Source: CAYZJB01 sp964478735
GTDB taxonomy: Bacteria > CLD3 > SB21
Reading direction: 5' to 3'
Assembly: GCA_964478735.1 (NCBI GenBank)
Contig: CAYZJB010000027.1
Location: forward strand, 1-50,097
Length of the DNA stretch: 50,097 nt
The notes under the pieces were generated by a model. That model saw only the letters and a list, made by a program, of their open reading frames with translations, searched no databases and was not told where the DNA came from. How positions within the stretch are numbered: position 1 is the first letter of the stretch; each line of letters starts with the position of its first letter. Of this stretch, positions 8,092 through 16,492 are shown piece by piece. Made by a program: the position numbers and the translations under genes.

Positions 8092-8703
8092 ATGAAGAAT
8101 AATATGATCGTTTTATCCATGCTGCTGTTCGGTTCCTGGGCATTTGCTCAGGATAAAGAATCCTATCAGCGTGATTATGACAGCGGGGAAGACCGCATCC
8201 CCAACTACTGGACGTTCAACGTTCAGATCTCCTCCGAAGGATTTGTTTTGGGCGGAGCCCGTAATTTCAAGCTGGCACCCTTTACCCACCTTGCCGTGGC
8301 CGGAGATATTTTCTGGGTACGAGGAAAGGACGAGCAGGTCGACGTTTTTGGTAATACGATCAACGGCGAATCGATCATGATCCTCCCGCTGACGTTCAAC
8401 ATCAAACGGCGCCTTCTCGGCGAAAGTCTGACCAATACGTTTCGCCCGTTTATTTCCGTTGGCGGCGGCGTCGTCTTTGGATGGTATATCGACGGCGATC
8501 TGAAGCGCAGTGAACTCAAGCCGGACCACGAGGACACACAATTCGCTTTGACCGGTATCGGCGGCATCGGTGCGGACTTTGGCCGCCCGGGACGCAGTGC
8601 GTATGGATTCGATATCAAATACCAGGTCCTTCGCTTCGGCAATCACCTCGGCCTGCGCAAAACATTCGACAACCTGCAGATCGGTTTTCACGTCAATTTC
8701 TGA
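8092..8703 (+). CDS. Outer-membrane beta-barrel-like protein
   Basis: The 203-residue protein has a clean signal peptide (cleavage after FGSWAFAQ). It then shows alternating hydrophobic/polar strands ending in a terminal LQIGFHVNF, with Phe as last residue, the usual signal for outer-membrane barrel insertion. The mature part (about 180 residues) would form an eight-stranded barrel of the OmpW/OmpA-like size. No specific family was recognised. It is the last gene of the 2163 run, 12 nt after the RsbW-like gene and 21 nt before a strong terminator. Confidence 0.75.
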   Translation: MKNNMIVLSMLLFGSWAFAQDKESYQRDYDSGEDRIPNYWTFNVQISSEGFVLGGARNFKLAPFTHLAVAGDIFWVRGKDEQVDVFGNTINGESIMILPLTFNIKRRLLGESLTNTFRPFISVGGGVVFGWYIDGDLKRSELKPDHEDTQFALTGIGGIGADFGRPGRSAYGFDIKYQVLRFGNHLGLRKTFDNLQIGFHVNF

Positions 8704-8724
8704 TCCGAAGAAAAAGCTCTGAAA

Positions 8725-8756
8725 AACGCCCGCTATCCGGCGGGCGTTTATATTTT
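8725..8756 (+). terminator. Rho-independent terminator
   Basis: AACGCCCGC (8725-8733) pairs with GCGGGCGTT (8740-8748), followed by a T-rich tail. It ends the 2163-8703 transcription unit. Confidence 0.88.
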
Positions 8757-8763
8757 CGTGTGA

Positions 8764-8792
8764 TTGACATTTTCCCATTATTTCACCATAAT
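8764..8792 (+). promoter_or_regulatory. Sigma70-like promoter of mnmA, leaderless geometry
   Basis: TTGACA (8764-8769), 17-nt spacer, CATAAT (8787-8792). Only 8 nt separate the -10 box from the mnmA ATG at 8801, so the transcript should begin at or within 1-2 nt of the start codon. Confidence 0.72.
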
Positions 8793-8800
8793 CGCAGCGT

Positions 8801-9925
8801 ATGACGGTATTTCGAAAACCATCCAGACGCGTTGTCGTCGCGATGAGCGGCGGCGTGGACAGCAGCGTTTCCGCCGCCCTCTTGCACGAGCAGGGCTACA
8901 ACGTCATCGGGGTGACGATGAAGCTATGGGACTATGCCGAAGTCGGCGGTGGAGAGGTCAATCGCGAAAGCGGTTGCTGTTCCATCGACACGATCCATGA
9001 TGCCCGCATCGTGTGTGAACAAATCGGCGTACCCCACTACGTGTGGAATCTTTCCGACGAATTCGGCCGGGCCGTCATCGATAACTTCGTCAATGAATAT
9101 CTCGAAGGACGGACGCCCAATCCTTGCGTGATGTGCAACCGGCATATCAAATGGGGCAGTTTCCTCGCCAAGGCGCGTCATCTGGGAGCCGATTTCGTTG
9201 CAACGGGGCATTATGCACGCGTGGAAAAAGATCCGGCCAGCGGAAAATATACTCTTCGAAAGAGTTCGAATCTCCAAAAGGACCAGTCTTACGCCCTCTG
9301 GGGAATTCGACAGGCCGCTCTTGCGATGACGCTGTTTCCCGTCGGTCACATGACCAAGCCGGAAGTGCGCGCCCATGCCGAACGGCTGAAACTCCGTACG
9401 GCGAAAAAGACCGAGAGCCAGGAAATCTGTTTCATCGTGGATAACGACTACAACCGCTTTCTTAAAGAACGTGTCGACGGTCTGTCAACGAAACTCGGTG
9501 GCGGCGCGATCGTGACAACCGAGGGAGAGACGGTAGGCCGGCACGACGGATACGCGTTTTACACGATCGGCCAGCGACGCGGGGTCGGTGTGGCATTAAA
9601 CGAACCGGTTTACGTTACCGAAATCCGCGCCCGCGACAACGTGATCGTCGTCGGTCCCCGGGACCGCTTACTTTCCCGTGGGCTCGTCGCACGGCAGGTC
9701 AACCTGATCCGCCACGATTCGATCGACACGGAAATGCCCGTCACGATCAAAATCCGTTACAACGATCCCGGCCATCCGGGCGTTGTCTATTCGCCGACCC
9801 CGGACGAACTGCATTTCCGGTTCGATACGCCACAGCCGGCCGTCACGCCCGGCCAGTCCGTCGTCTTTTACCGGGACGATGAAGTTCTGGGAGGCGGGAT
9901 CATCGAGTCCTCGATCTCTTCCTGA
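8801..9925 (+). CDS. mnmA: tRNA-specific 2-thiouridylase MnmA
   Basis: The 374-residue enzyme thiolates U34 in the anticodon of Lys, Glu and Gln tRNAs using persulfide sulfur and ATP. The PP-loop SGGVDSS is at residues 16-22. The candidate catalytic Cys is in PNPCVMCN (C112), and the persulfide Cys is C210 in SQEICFI. The tRNA-binding region contains GHYARV and IGQRRGVG. Length is normal. No other start codon fits ahead of the first beta strand, so the ATG at 8801 is firm even though no ribosome-binding site precedes it; a promoter lies immediately upstream. panB follows after 1 nt. Confidence 0.96.
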   Translation: MTVFRKPSRRVVVAMSGGVDSSVSAALLHEQGYNVIGVTMKLWDYAEVGGGEVNRESGCCSIDTIHDARIVCEQIGVPHYVWNLSDEFGRAVIDNFVNEYLEGRTPNPCVMCNRHIKWGSFLAKARHLGADFVATGHYARVEKDPASGKYTLRKSSNLQKDQSYALWGIRQAALAMTLFPVGHMTKPEVRAHAERLKLRTAKKTESQEICFIVDNDYNRFLKERVDGLSTKLGGGAIVTTEGETVGRHDGYAFYTIGQRRGVGVALNEPVYVTEIRARDNVIVVGPRDRLLSRGLVARQVNLIRHDSIDTEMPVTIKIRYNDPGHPGVVYSPTPDELHFRFDTPQPAVTPGQSVVFYRDDEVLGGGIIESSISS

Positions 9926-9926
9926 T

Positions 9927-10742
9927 ATGTCCACCCATTCGACTCCCAGCAAGATCACGACGGAACAATTGCGTCTCATGAAACAGCGCGGTGAAAAAAT
10001 CGCGTGCCTGACGGCGTACGATTTTATCATGGCACAATTGCTTGACGAGGCGGAGATCGACGTGATCCTGATCGGCGATTCGGCCAGCACCGTCTTCGCC
10101 GGAAACGATACGACGTTACCCATCCGCATGGAAGAAATGCTGTACCACGTCAGGGTCGTTGCCAAAGCGGTGAAACGCGCACTGGTGGTGGCCGACATGC
10201 CTTTCATGAGTTATCAGGTCAGCACGGATGAGGCCCTTCGGAATGCAGGCCGGTTCATGCAGGAATCCAATGCAGAGGCGGTAAAACTTGAAGGAGGGAC
10301 GGAATTTTTACCCGTGATCCGGCGTCTGGTCGAAGTCGGCATCCCGGTCATGGGACATCTCGGGTTGACCCCCCAATCGATCAACAAATTCGGGACGTAC
10401 CGTACTCGCGGTACCAACCGCAAAGAGGCCGAAACCATCCTCACGCACGCAACAGCTCTCGAAGAAGCAGGAATTTTTGCTCTTGTCCTGGAGAAAATTC
10501 CAGCCGCGCTCGCGAAAAAAGTTTCCGAGACGCTGGAGATTCCCACCATTGGGATCGGCGCCGGGCCCCTGTGTGACGGACAAATCCTCGTCACGCACGA
10601 TATGCTCGGACTTTACGAAAAATTTTCGCCGCGATTTGTCCGAAAGTATGCCGAACTGGCGAACACGATGCGCGACGCCTTCAGCCGGTACAAAACGGAC
10701 GTTAAAAACCGCTCTTTCCCCTCCGATAAAGAATCGTACTGA
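9927..10742 (+). CDS. panB: 3-methyl-2-oxobutanoate hydroxymethyltransferase
   Basis: The 271-residue enzyme transfers a hydroxymethyl group from methylene-tetrahydrofolate to 2-oxoisovalerate to give ketopantoate, the first committed step of pantothenate/CoA synthesis. Family blocks are clear: CLTAYDFIMAQLLDEA, ILIGDSA, TLPIRMEEMLYH, VKLEGG (metal and substrate site), VMGHLGLTPQS and IGIGAGPLCDGQILVTHDMLG. The ATG at 9927 follows the mnmA stop by one base, and the frame upstream only shadows mnmA. No panC is adjacent. Confidence 0.95.
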   Translation: MSTHSTPSKITTEQLRLMKQRGEKIACLTAYDFIMAQLLDEAEIDVILIGDSASTVFAGNDTTLPIRMEEMLYHVRVVAKAVKRALVVADMPFMSYQVSTDEALRNAGRFMQESNAEAVKLEGGTEFLPVIRRLVEVGIPVMGHLGLTPQSINKFGTYRTRGTNRKEAETILTHATALEEAGIFALVLEKIPAALAKKVSETLEIPTIGIGAGPLCDGQILVTHDMLGLYEKFSPRFVRKYAELANTMRDAFSRYKTDVKNRSFPSDKESY

Positions 10743-10789
10743 TCGGTTTGAACGTTTGGGAACGATAGAATCGGCTGAGCGATATTGAC

Positions 10790-11212
10790 TCAGTAGCGAA
10801 ACACGTCCCGAAACCACTGAACGAACCAGACCGACACCGTCACTCCCAGCGCAAGCATCAGAATCCCGATCGACGTCGATACCCATCCGCCCCATAACGC
10901 CATCTTGACGTATCGTTCCCCTTTGGCCGAGTAGCGTTTGTTCAGGCGTTTGTTTTCGCGCTGAGACAGCCAGACCGCCAGAAGGCCGGGAAGCGGTGAA
11001 CAGACCGGTATCAGAAAGACAGACAATACCGCGACCCCACCCATGGCCAGAGCAAACCAGGCCATAGCGGATGGTTCGTGATCTTCCAGTTTGACGATAT
11101 GGTCGGACGGATAATCGTAGGTTCGTTTCGGTTTCGGAAATACATACTGACAGCGAGAACACGTTTCCGCGTCATCAGGATTATTTGTCGTACAGTTGGG
11201 ACAAAGTTTCAT
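10790..11212 (-). CDS. Zinc-ribbon protein with two membrane helices (DUF4190-like)
   Basis: The 140-residue protein opens with a zinc ribbon (CPNCTTNNPDDAETCSRC, two CxxC knuckles). After a charged linker come two hydrophobic segments (about residues 46-72 and 95-120), the layout of DUF4190-type proteins of unknown function. The start at 11212 puts the zinc ribbon at the very N-terminus; a TTG five codons upstream is a weaker alternative. It is the last gene of a - strand run and a paralogue of the next gene upstream, from which a terminator hairpin separates it. That suggests reduced, read-through expression. Confidence 0.7.
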   Translation of the reverse strand: MKLCPNCTTNNPDDAETCSRCQYVFPKPKRTYDYPSDHIVKLEDHEPSAMAWFALAMGGVAVLSVFLIPVCSPLPGLLAVWLSQRENKRLNKRYSAKGERYVKMALWGGWVSTSIGILMLALGVTVSVWFVQWFRDVFRY

Positions 11213-11226
11213 AATCGCAAAAATCA

Positions 11227-11260
11227 AAAAGGGCCATTCTCAAAGCAGAACGACCCTTTT
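11227..11260 (-). terminator. Intra-operon rho-independent terminator
   Basis: On the - strand, a 14-bp stem with two G-T pairs (11247-11260 against 11227-11240) and a 6-nt loop ends in a T run. It lies between the two zinc-ribbon genes. Its 14-bp length suggests efficient termination. Confidence 0.82.
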
Positions 11261-11281
11261 GATGCCTTCGAGGTTACAAAG

Positions 11282-11695
11282 CTATCTAATGCCACCCAGG
11301 CTCACGGCAAAAATGATTACGCCGATATACGCAAGCCAGAAAAGACCGCATGCGATCGTCCCGATCCAGCCCGTCCATAACCCGATCTGCGACAGCGTTT
11401 TTCCCGCCTCGGGCGCTATGCCGTTTCGAATGTCCCGAAGTTCTTGATTGGCCAGGACGATAGCGATAATCCCGGTAACGGGGCCGCACGAACTGACAAT
11501 CGAAAGTATACCCAGAATCAGTGCCGCGATCGCCCGTCCGCTCGCGCTTTGCGAGGTCGGGATCTGAAGTGTGGCCGTCATCGGAGCAGAGGTTCCCGTC
11601 GTAGCCGGTTTGTCGGCCTGGATGACGGCACCACAATTGCTGCAGTACGAGGCGCTATCATTGTTTTGTGTTCCACAGTTTTTACAGATGGCCAT
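11282..11695 (-). CDS. Zinc-ribbon DUF4190-like membrane protein
   Basis: The 137-residue protein begins with CKNCGTQNNDSASYCSNCG, a zinc ribbon. A Thr/Pro/Ser-rich linker to about residue 50 follows, then two membrane segments, the first with the GRAIAALILGILSIVSSCGPVTGIIAIVLA pattern split by a turn, as in DUF4190. Function is unknown; such proteins are often annotated as zinc ribbon and DUF4190 domain proteins. It follows the acyl-CoA dehydrogenase gene by 36 nt on the same strand and is followed by a terminator. Confidence 0.78.
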   Translation of the reverse strand: MAICKNCGTQNNDSASYCSNCGAVIQADKPATTGTSAPMTATLQIPTSQSASGRAIAALILGILSIVSSCGPVTGIIAIVLANQELRDIRNGIAPEAGKTLSQIGLWTGWIGTIACGLFWLAYIGVIIFAVSLGGIR

Positions 11696-11731
11696 GTCCT
11701 CTCCTCTTGATGTTCTGGAAGACGCCCCGTC

Positions 11732-12904
11732 TTATTTATACGCAGGAATGCCGGTCACGCTTTCTCCGATAATCAGCGTATGGATGTCATGCGTCCCCTC
11801 GTAGGTCTTTACCGATTCGAGGTTCATCATGTGACGGATGATCGGATACTCATCGATGATGCCGTTGGCGCCGTGCAGGTCCCGCGCCATGCGGGCAATT
11901 TCCAACGCAATATATACGTTATTCCGCTTGGCCATCGACACGTGATTGAATTTCATCGTACCTTTGTCCTTCAAGCGGCCCAGTTGGAGCGCCAGCAGCT
12001 GACCCTTCGTGATCTCGGTGATCATATAGGCCAGTTTTTCCTGGACCAGTTGAAAACTGGCGATGGGTTTGTCGAACTGAATGCGTTCCTTCGAATATTT
12101 GACGGACGACTCGTAACACGCCATTGCCGCACCGAGAGCGCCCCACGCGATGCCATAACGCGCCTGTGTAAGACAACTTAACGGAGACTTCAACCCGTCC
12201 GATTTCGGCAGCAAGTTCGCTTCCGGTATCCGAACGTCCTGAAGCACGAGTTCACTGGTGACCGAGGCCCGAAGCGAAAACTTTCCTTTCATTTCAGGCG
12301 CGGAAAAACCGGGCGTTCCTTTCTCGACGAGAAAGCCCCGAACGACGCCGTCCAATTTCGCCCAGACCACGGCAACGTCCGCAATCGTGCCGTTGGTGAT
12401 CCACATTTTGGCGCCGTTCAGTACATAGTGGTTACCGTCTTTGACGGCCTTCGTCTTCATGCCGCCCGGATCGCTTCCGTGGTCCGGCTCGGTAAGGCCG
12501 AAACATCCGATTTTTTCACCCCGGGCCAGTTTCGGAAGCCAGTATTTTCGATGGTCCTCCGTCCCGAACGTAAAAATCGGATACATGACGAGCGCGCCCT
12601 GGACCGATGCAAAACTGCGAACGCCGCTGTCGCCGCGCTCCAATTCCTGCATGATCAAGCCATACGCCACATTGTTCATGTTGGCACAGCCGTATTCTTC
12701 CGGTAAATTGGCGCCAAACACGCCGAGTTCGGCCATCTGTGGTACGAGGTCCATCGGAAACGTACCGTTACGATTGTGATGCTCGATGACCGGGATCACT
12801 CGATCGTCGACAAATTCACGAACCGTGTCGCGAACCATCTTTTCTTCGTCCGAAAGGAGCGAGTCGATATCGAAATAGTCTACCGCTTTGGTTTTCAAAG
12901 CCAT
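11732..12904 (-). CDS. gcdH: Acyl-CoA dehydrogenase, glutaryl-CoA dehydrogenase-like
   Basis: The 390-residue flavoenzyme has the acyl-CoA dehydrogenase fold: an N-terminal helical domain, GCFGLTEPDHGSDP and KMWITNG in the middle domain, and the C-terminal helices with Glu369 in TYEGTHDIH as catalytic base. The glutaryl-CoA specific block SGVRSFASVQ, with Arg96 at the position that binds the distal carboxylate, supports GCDH. That enzyme oxidises and decarboxylates glutaryl-CoA to crotonyl-CoA in lysine/tryptophan degradation. An AAGGAG site precedes the ATG. No electron-transfer flavoprotein genes are nearby, and a non-decarboxylating homologue cannot be excluded. Confidence 0.88.
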   Translation of the reverse strand: MALKTKAVDYFDIDSLLSDEEKMVRDTVREFVDDRVIPVIEHHNRNGTFPMDLVPQMAELGVFGANLPEEYGCANMNNVAYGLIMQELERGDSGVRSFASVQGALVMYPIFTFGTEDHRKYWLPKLARGEKIGCFGLTEPDHGSDPGGMKTKAVKDGNHYVLNGAKMWITNGTIADVAVVWAKLDGVVRGFLVEKGTPGFSAPEMKGKFSLRASVTSELVLQDVRIPEANLLPKSDGLKSPLSCLTQARYGIAWGALGAAMACYESSVKYSKERIQFDKPIASFQLVQEKLAYMITEITKGQLLALQLGRLKDKGTMKFNHVSMAKRNNVYIALEIARMARDLHGANGIIDEYPIIRHMMNLESVKTYEGTHDIHTLIIGESVTGIPAYK

Positions 12905-12927
12905 GAAAAAAGTCTCCTTACACTCCG

Positions 12928-13470
12928 TTACAAAAGATTGAAATTGGCCCCGATGACGAGAGCGAAGCTCGTACGATTTTTGGAATCTTCAGTCGGAAGC
13001 ACGCTTTTTACTTTAAGAAAATTGGCCTTCGCGAGGCCAAATACGTTCAATGGTCCCAATCCGGCCTTGCCGCCGATCTGCAGATTAAATCCATTATTGG
13101 TCTCGTCGACGACATTTTGTCCATCCGGCCGCGACAGCTGAATGACGTATCCGCCACCGACAAACATTTTTGCAACAGCCAAACCGTAAACTTCGTACTG
13201 GGCGTCGAGATTGATCGTATGCAGAGTTACATCATACTCCACCGTGCCAATGTCGGTTTTGGCAGAAATGTACTCGTAATTCGGCGCCAGCGTGAACTTG
13301 GAAATACCCACTTGCACCTGACCCCCGAGCAGGAGTTCGCCGGATTCACCTTTGTTCAATGTTCGCGCACCCGCACGTACACCAAATCCGACGTCGATTC
13401 CCGGGATCTGAGCGGCAGCCGCCGAGGATAGGATCAAACTTGCAGCAAAAAAAGACAACATGCGTTTCAT
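12928..13470 (-). CDS. Small outer-membrane beta-barrel protein
   Basis: The 180-residue protein has a signal peptide cleaved after SSAAAAQ, followed by strands alternating polar and hydrophobic residues. The sequence is rich in Gly (GFGVRAGARTL, GGYVIQL, GGKAGLG), the pattern of an eight-stranded barrel with a glycine-rich interior. No named family was recognised. It is first in the - strand run leading to gcdH, 23 nt upstream of it. AAGGAG lies before the ATG, and a promoter with a palindrome in its spacer lies at 13504-13532. Confidence 0.7.
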   Translation of the reverse strand: MKRMLSFFAASLILSSAAAAQIPGIDVGFGVRAGARTLNKGESGELLLGGQVQVGISKFTLAPNYEYISAKTDIGTVEYDVTLHTINLDAQYEVYGLAVAKMFVGGGYVIQLSRPDGQNVVDETNNGFNLQIGGKAGLGPLNVFGLAKANFLKVKSVLPTEDSKNRTSFALVIGANFNLL

Positions 13471-13503
13471 ACGGTTGCTCCTTGATGTTAATCAGAATGG
13501 GTG

Positions 13504-13532
13504 AGTGTACGATAAATCGTATGGAATTTCAA
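13504..13532 (-). promoter_or_regulatory. Sigma70-like promoter with palindromic spacer
   Basis: On the - strand TTGAAA (13532-13527), 17-nt spacer, TACACT (13509-13504). The palindrome TACGATAAATCGTA (13508-13521) overlaps the -10 box and spacer and could be an operator. It serves the barrel protein-gcdH run. Confidence 0.55.
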
Positions 13533-13537
13533 AGATT

Positions 13538-15280
13538 TTATGGGTGATTGGCGTCACTCGTGTAGTCCAGAAACCACCTGGGATCGATGACGGAGCTGTC
13601 GAAAATATCGTCCTCGGCAGCAATCCGATCGAGCCGTTCCTGTTCATCCCGCGAGAGGGCTTCACCCGCCGCTGTCCTCTGTATGACATCGACCAGCCAT
13701 TCAAACCGTTCATGATGTTCCTGAAACCTCTTTGTCGCATAGTCGGTCGCCGATTTCGTACTGATGAGAAACGGCCAGTCCGAAGCTTCCATCAGGAAGA
13801 GTTCACGCGCCATTTGCCGGAGCAGTTTCCGCACCATGGGATCGGCGGAATCCGCGTATTGCCGAACGGTTTCCTGCATCCGGGCCTCGTTTTTGTAAAT
13901 CCGTTTCCACATCCACTCGACGTCGTGATTCAACCAGACGTAATGACTGCCGCCAGCCCCCCACGATCCTTCCGGGATGGCAATCGGTCGATCCGGCACG
14001 CCATCGACAAGGACTCCGGCACAGTGATTGACTTCAATCTCTTTATCGTCTTCCAGACGCATCAGCAATTTCTTCAGGAATCGAGGTCCTTCGAACCACC
14101 AGTGCCCGAAAAGTTCGCTGTCAAACGGCGCCGTCAAACATCCCGTCTGCCCCGTTCGATCGCGATAACTCTGCAGCGCGTGATGGACCGCTTTTACGAA
14201 GTGATCGACATCCGCATCGAGGGCCGCTTCGATCCGGTCCGGTTCGTAACGGACTTTTTCACCCAGATCGGCGTGAACGCTCGTCACTCGCCAGTACCGG
14301 TGTCCGCTCTGATGGTGCTTTTTGTGAAAATCGAGGTACCATTCTCCGCCCGGATAACCCTGCTCACTGCTCCAGACCTGCATCGAGGTTTCAACGTCCC
14401 GGGCAAAAATGGCGACCGGCACGTGATTCGACTCCCGCGACGAGCGAACGTGATAGACTTCATGTACGGAATGCGAACCCTCGATGGGAATGGTCCCGGT
14501 CTCAAGGCTGGTCATGAGATGCCGCAGCGTTTCAAATCGTCCTACGTACATACCGATGCTCCGGCCGCCTTCGACCAAGGCCGAATCGACCATGAAATAG
14601 TTCAAGTCGTTGTCCGCCAGAATTTCTTCAACGCCCCTGCGCATCAGCGGTTCCATACCCGTTGCCGACGCCACGGGCGATTTCCATTCGTACCTCGGGC
14701 GATAAGCACACTCCGGAAGCCAGATACCCTGCGGCCGCCGGCCAAAATGTTTTTGATGAACGGTGATCGCCGTTTTAATCTGTGCAGATATGTTCCCGTC
14801 ATATCCCAACAGGGGAAAATAACCGTGCGTCGCACCGCATGTGATGATATCCAGGCATCCTTTGTCCGCCAGAGTACGGAAGGCACCGATCAGGTCCCGG
14901 CGGTAGCGTTTGGTAAAATCGTATCGGACCTGCTTGTAGTACGACTTCCAGAATCGCGCCAGAGGGAGCAACTCGCGTTCCTTCCGGTTTTTTTTGAACA
15001 AAATGGCGTCCTCTTCACACCGCTCAATCTCCTCATCCAGGAACGTCTCGAATTCAGCGACAAAATCGGGATGGGCGAGTTGTTCGGCCAGAACGGGAGT
15101 AATGCTGATCGTCAACTTCGGCCGGTAGCCGTCTTTGATCAGCTCATTCAACGCATTGAGCAGCGGAATGTACGTTTCGGAGGCTGCCTCAAAGAGCCAT
15201 TCCATGCCGTGCGGCCAGCGGCCATGATGCAGCACATAAGGAAGATGGGTATGGAGAACGAGGACAAAACGGCCCAACAT
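13538..15280 (-). CDS. Glycoside hydrolase family 57 protein (1,4-alpha-glucan branching enzyme type, DUF1957)
   Basis: The 580-residue enzyme starts with the GH57 motif VLHTHLPYV. It carries ATHGYFPL and the nucleophile Glu190 in IWLPECAYRP, with the acid Asp387 in APFDSELFGHWW. A C-terminal helical domain of the DUF1957 type completes the architecture of GH57 branching enzymes, which introduce alpha-1,6 branches in glycogen-like glucans. Length is typical (520-600). A promoter sits at 15329-15357. The downstream end nearly abuts the promoter of the next gene. No glycogen synthase is in the window, so the substrate role is inferred from the family. Confidence 0.88.
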   Translation of the reverse strand: MLGRFVLVLHTHLPYVLHHGRWPHGMEWLFEAASETYIPLLNALNELIKDGYRPKLTISITPVLAEQLAHPDFVAEFETFLDEEIERCEEDAILFKKNRKERELLPLARFWKSYYKQVRYDFTKRYRRDLIGAFRTLADKGCLDIITCGATHGYFPLLGYDGNISAQIKTAITVHQKHFGRRPQGIWLPECAYRPRYEWKSPVASATGMEPLMRRGVEEILADNDLNYFMVDSALVEGGRSIGMYVGRFETLRHLMTSLETGTIPIEGSHSVHEVYHVRSSRESNHVPVAIFARDVETSMQVWSSEQGYPGGEWYLDFHKKHHQSGHRYWRVTSVHADLGEKVRYEPDRIEAALDADVDHFVKAVHHALQSYRDRTGQTGCLTAPFDSELFGHWWFEGPRFLKKLLMRLEDDKEIEVNHCAGVLVDGVPDRPIAIPEGSWGAGGSHYVWLNHDVEWMWKRIYKNEARMQETVRQYADSADPMVRKLLRQMARELFLMEASDWPFLISTKSATDYATKRFQEHHERFEWLVDVIQRTAAGEALSRDEQERLDRIAAEDDIFDSSVIDPRWFLDYTSDANHP

Positions 15281-15328
15281 GAGCGGTCCAGGTTAAATGA
15301 AGAATTGCGGGATGAATGCGGCCGCACG

Positions 15329-15357
15329 AATATAAAACCGCAGGCAGCGGGAATCAA
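15329..15357 (-). promoter_or_regulatory. Sigma70-like promoter of the GH57 gene
   Basis: On the - strand TTGATT (15357-15352), 17-nt spacer, TATATT (15334-15329). The leader to the ATG at 15280 is about 40 nt. Confidence 0.62.
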
Positions 15358-15366
15358 GCAGATTGA

Positions 15367-16386
15367 CTACATCTCTTCAAGTAAATTATGGAATTCGCGG
15401 CGTCCCTCAAGCACTTCGACGACCTGGCTTTTGACGAGTAGACAGATATCTTCCCATACGTCGCCGAGTTCAAAACTTAAACGTTGAGCGATGGAATACA
15501 CGGAATGACGGCCGTTGACTTCCTTGTAAATCAGGTTGGCGGAATATTTGGCTGGAAAATGACGCTCCCGCGTGGCCCGGTCAACGGATACGCGTCCTGG
15601 AACGATCAGTTTCATGGCTTCGACCTGCTTTTCAACCAGCAGCCGGTTTCGAATCATGTCGTTGATCACGCCAAGATAGTAGGTCTCGTCGTGGGCGATT
15701 TTTTCCAGAATGCGCAAAATCGTACGGCGGCCGTTAACGTACGATAAAACGCGGTACTGGTCCGGTGATAGCGTAATGCTGTCGACACCGACAACGGCTG
15801 CGCGGTTGATCTTGGGCACAGACTTGAGCGACGTGATATCGCGCGCCAGCGACCTCCATTCATCAACCCGCTGTGCGTTTTCCAAGAGCAGGAAATCGAT
15901 CGGCAATTGCACCGCCGATTCTTCCGGTACCTCGAGATCCCGTTCGTGCATGCGAACAAAAAACGACTGGCCCGAGGTCCACTTCATAATCCGATAGACG
16001 ACTTCCCGAAGATAACGATTGAGCAGCCGGTTCCACCGGCCGGAATCGTCAGGGACAAACCCAAGCTCGTGGAGAATGCGTCCGAGGGGAAATCCCATTC
16101 GTTTCTGGACTTCGAGTGCGTGCGTGAGATCTTCCATGCGGAGCAGACCTTCGTTGGACAGGTATTCGCCGAGCAAGATTTCCTCCGGCGATGACGCACG
16201 AATAATAAACCCGCGGCGAATATGAATTTCCGCGTGCCTCTGGTCGGCGGTCAAAACGAGCTTGCCGTTTTGTCCGGCCATTTTGATCAGCTGCAACATT
16301 TGTACGATACCGGTCTCTGTCAGACTGGCCTGTAAAATAACGTCGTCTGTGTGAAGCGGATCGAGTACCGGAGCGATCATGGCCAT
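15367..16386 (-). CDS. DUF4388 (PATAN-like) domain protein
   Basis: The 339-residue soluble protein opens with the DUF4388 pattern: TGIVQMLQLIKMAGQNGKLVL, then EIHIRRGFIIRASSPEEI. A repeat-like helical block (LLGEYLSNEGLLRMEDLTHAL) and a long region with a second winged-helix-like segment (VLSYVNGRRTILRILEKI) follow. DUF4388 proteins occur with roadblock GTPase regulators and response regulators. A cluster of such genes lies at 24127-28490, so a link to that pathway is plausible but unproven. It lies upstream of the GH57 gene, which has its own promoter. Confidence 0.75.
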   Translation of the reverse strand: MAMIAPVLDPLHTDDVILQASLTETGIVQMLQLIKMAGQNGKLVLTADQRHAEIHIRRGFIIRASSPEEILLGEYLSNEGLLRMEDLTHALEVQKRMGFPLGRILHELGFVPDDSGRWNRLLNRYLREVVYRIMKWTSGQSFFVRMHERDLEVPEESAVQLPIDFLLLENAQRVDEWRSLARDITSLKSVPKINRAAVVGVDSITLSPDQYRVLSYVNGRRTILRILEKIAHDETYYLGVINDMIRNRLLVEKQVEAMKLIVPGRVSVDRATRERHFPAKYSANLIYKEVNGRHSVYSIAQRLSFELGDVWEDICLLVKSQVVEVLEGRREFHNLLEEM

Positions 16387-16454
16387 CCATCATAACGAAG
16401 CTCCGTTATCCGTTGACAAGAAATGAGTTAAATAGTTGTTGCAAATATCGTGAA

Positions 16455-16483
16455 TTGACAAAGGACGGACGGTTGGCTACATT
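16455..16483 (+). promoter_or_regulatory. Sigma70-like promoter of the surface operon, leaderless geometry
   Basis: TTGACA (16455-16460), 17-nt spacer, TACATT (16478-16483). The TTG start at 16493 is 9 nt past the -10 box, so transcription should begin at or just before the first codon. Confidence 0.65.
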
Positions 16484-16492
16484 GCCAGCGTT

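Noticed and set aside
13505..15487. A 660-codon open frame on the + strand opposite the GH57 gene
   Set aside because: It is the antisense of a clear GH57 gene with catalytic residues in place. Its translation has no recognisable family features, and it is an artefact of codon bias.
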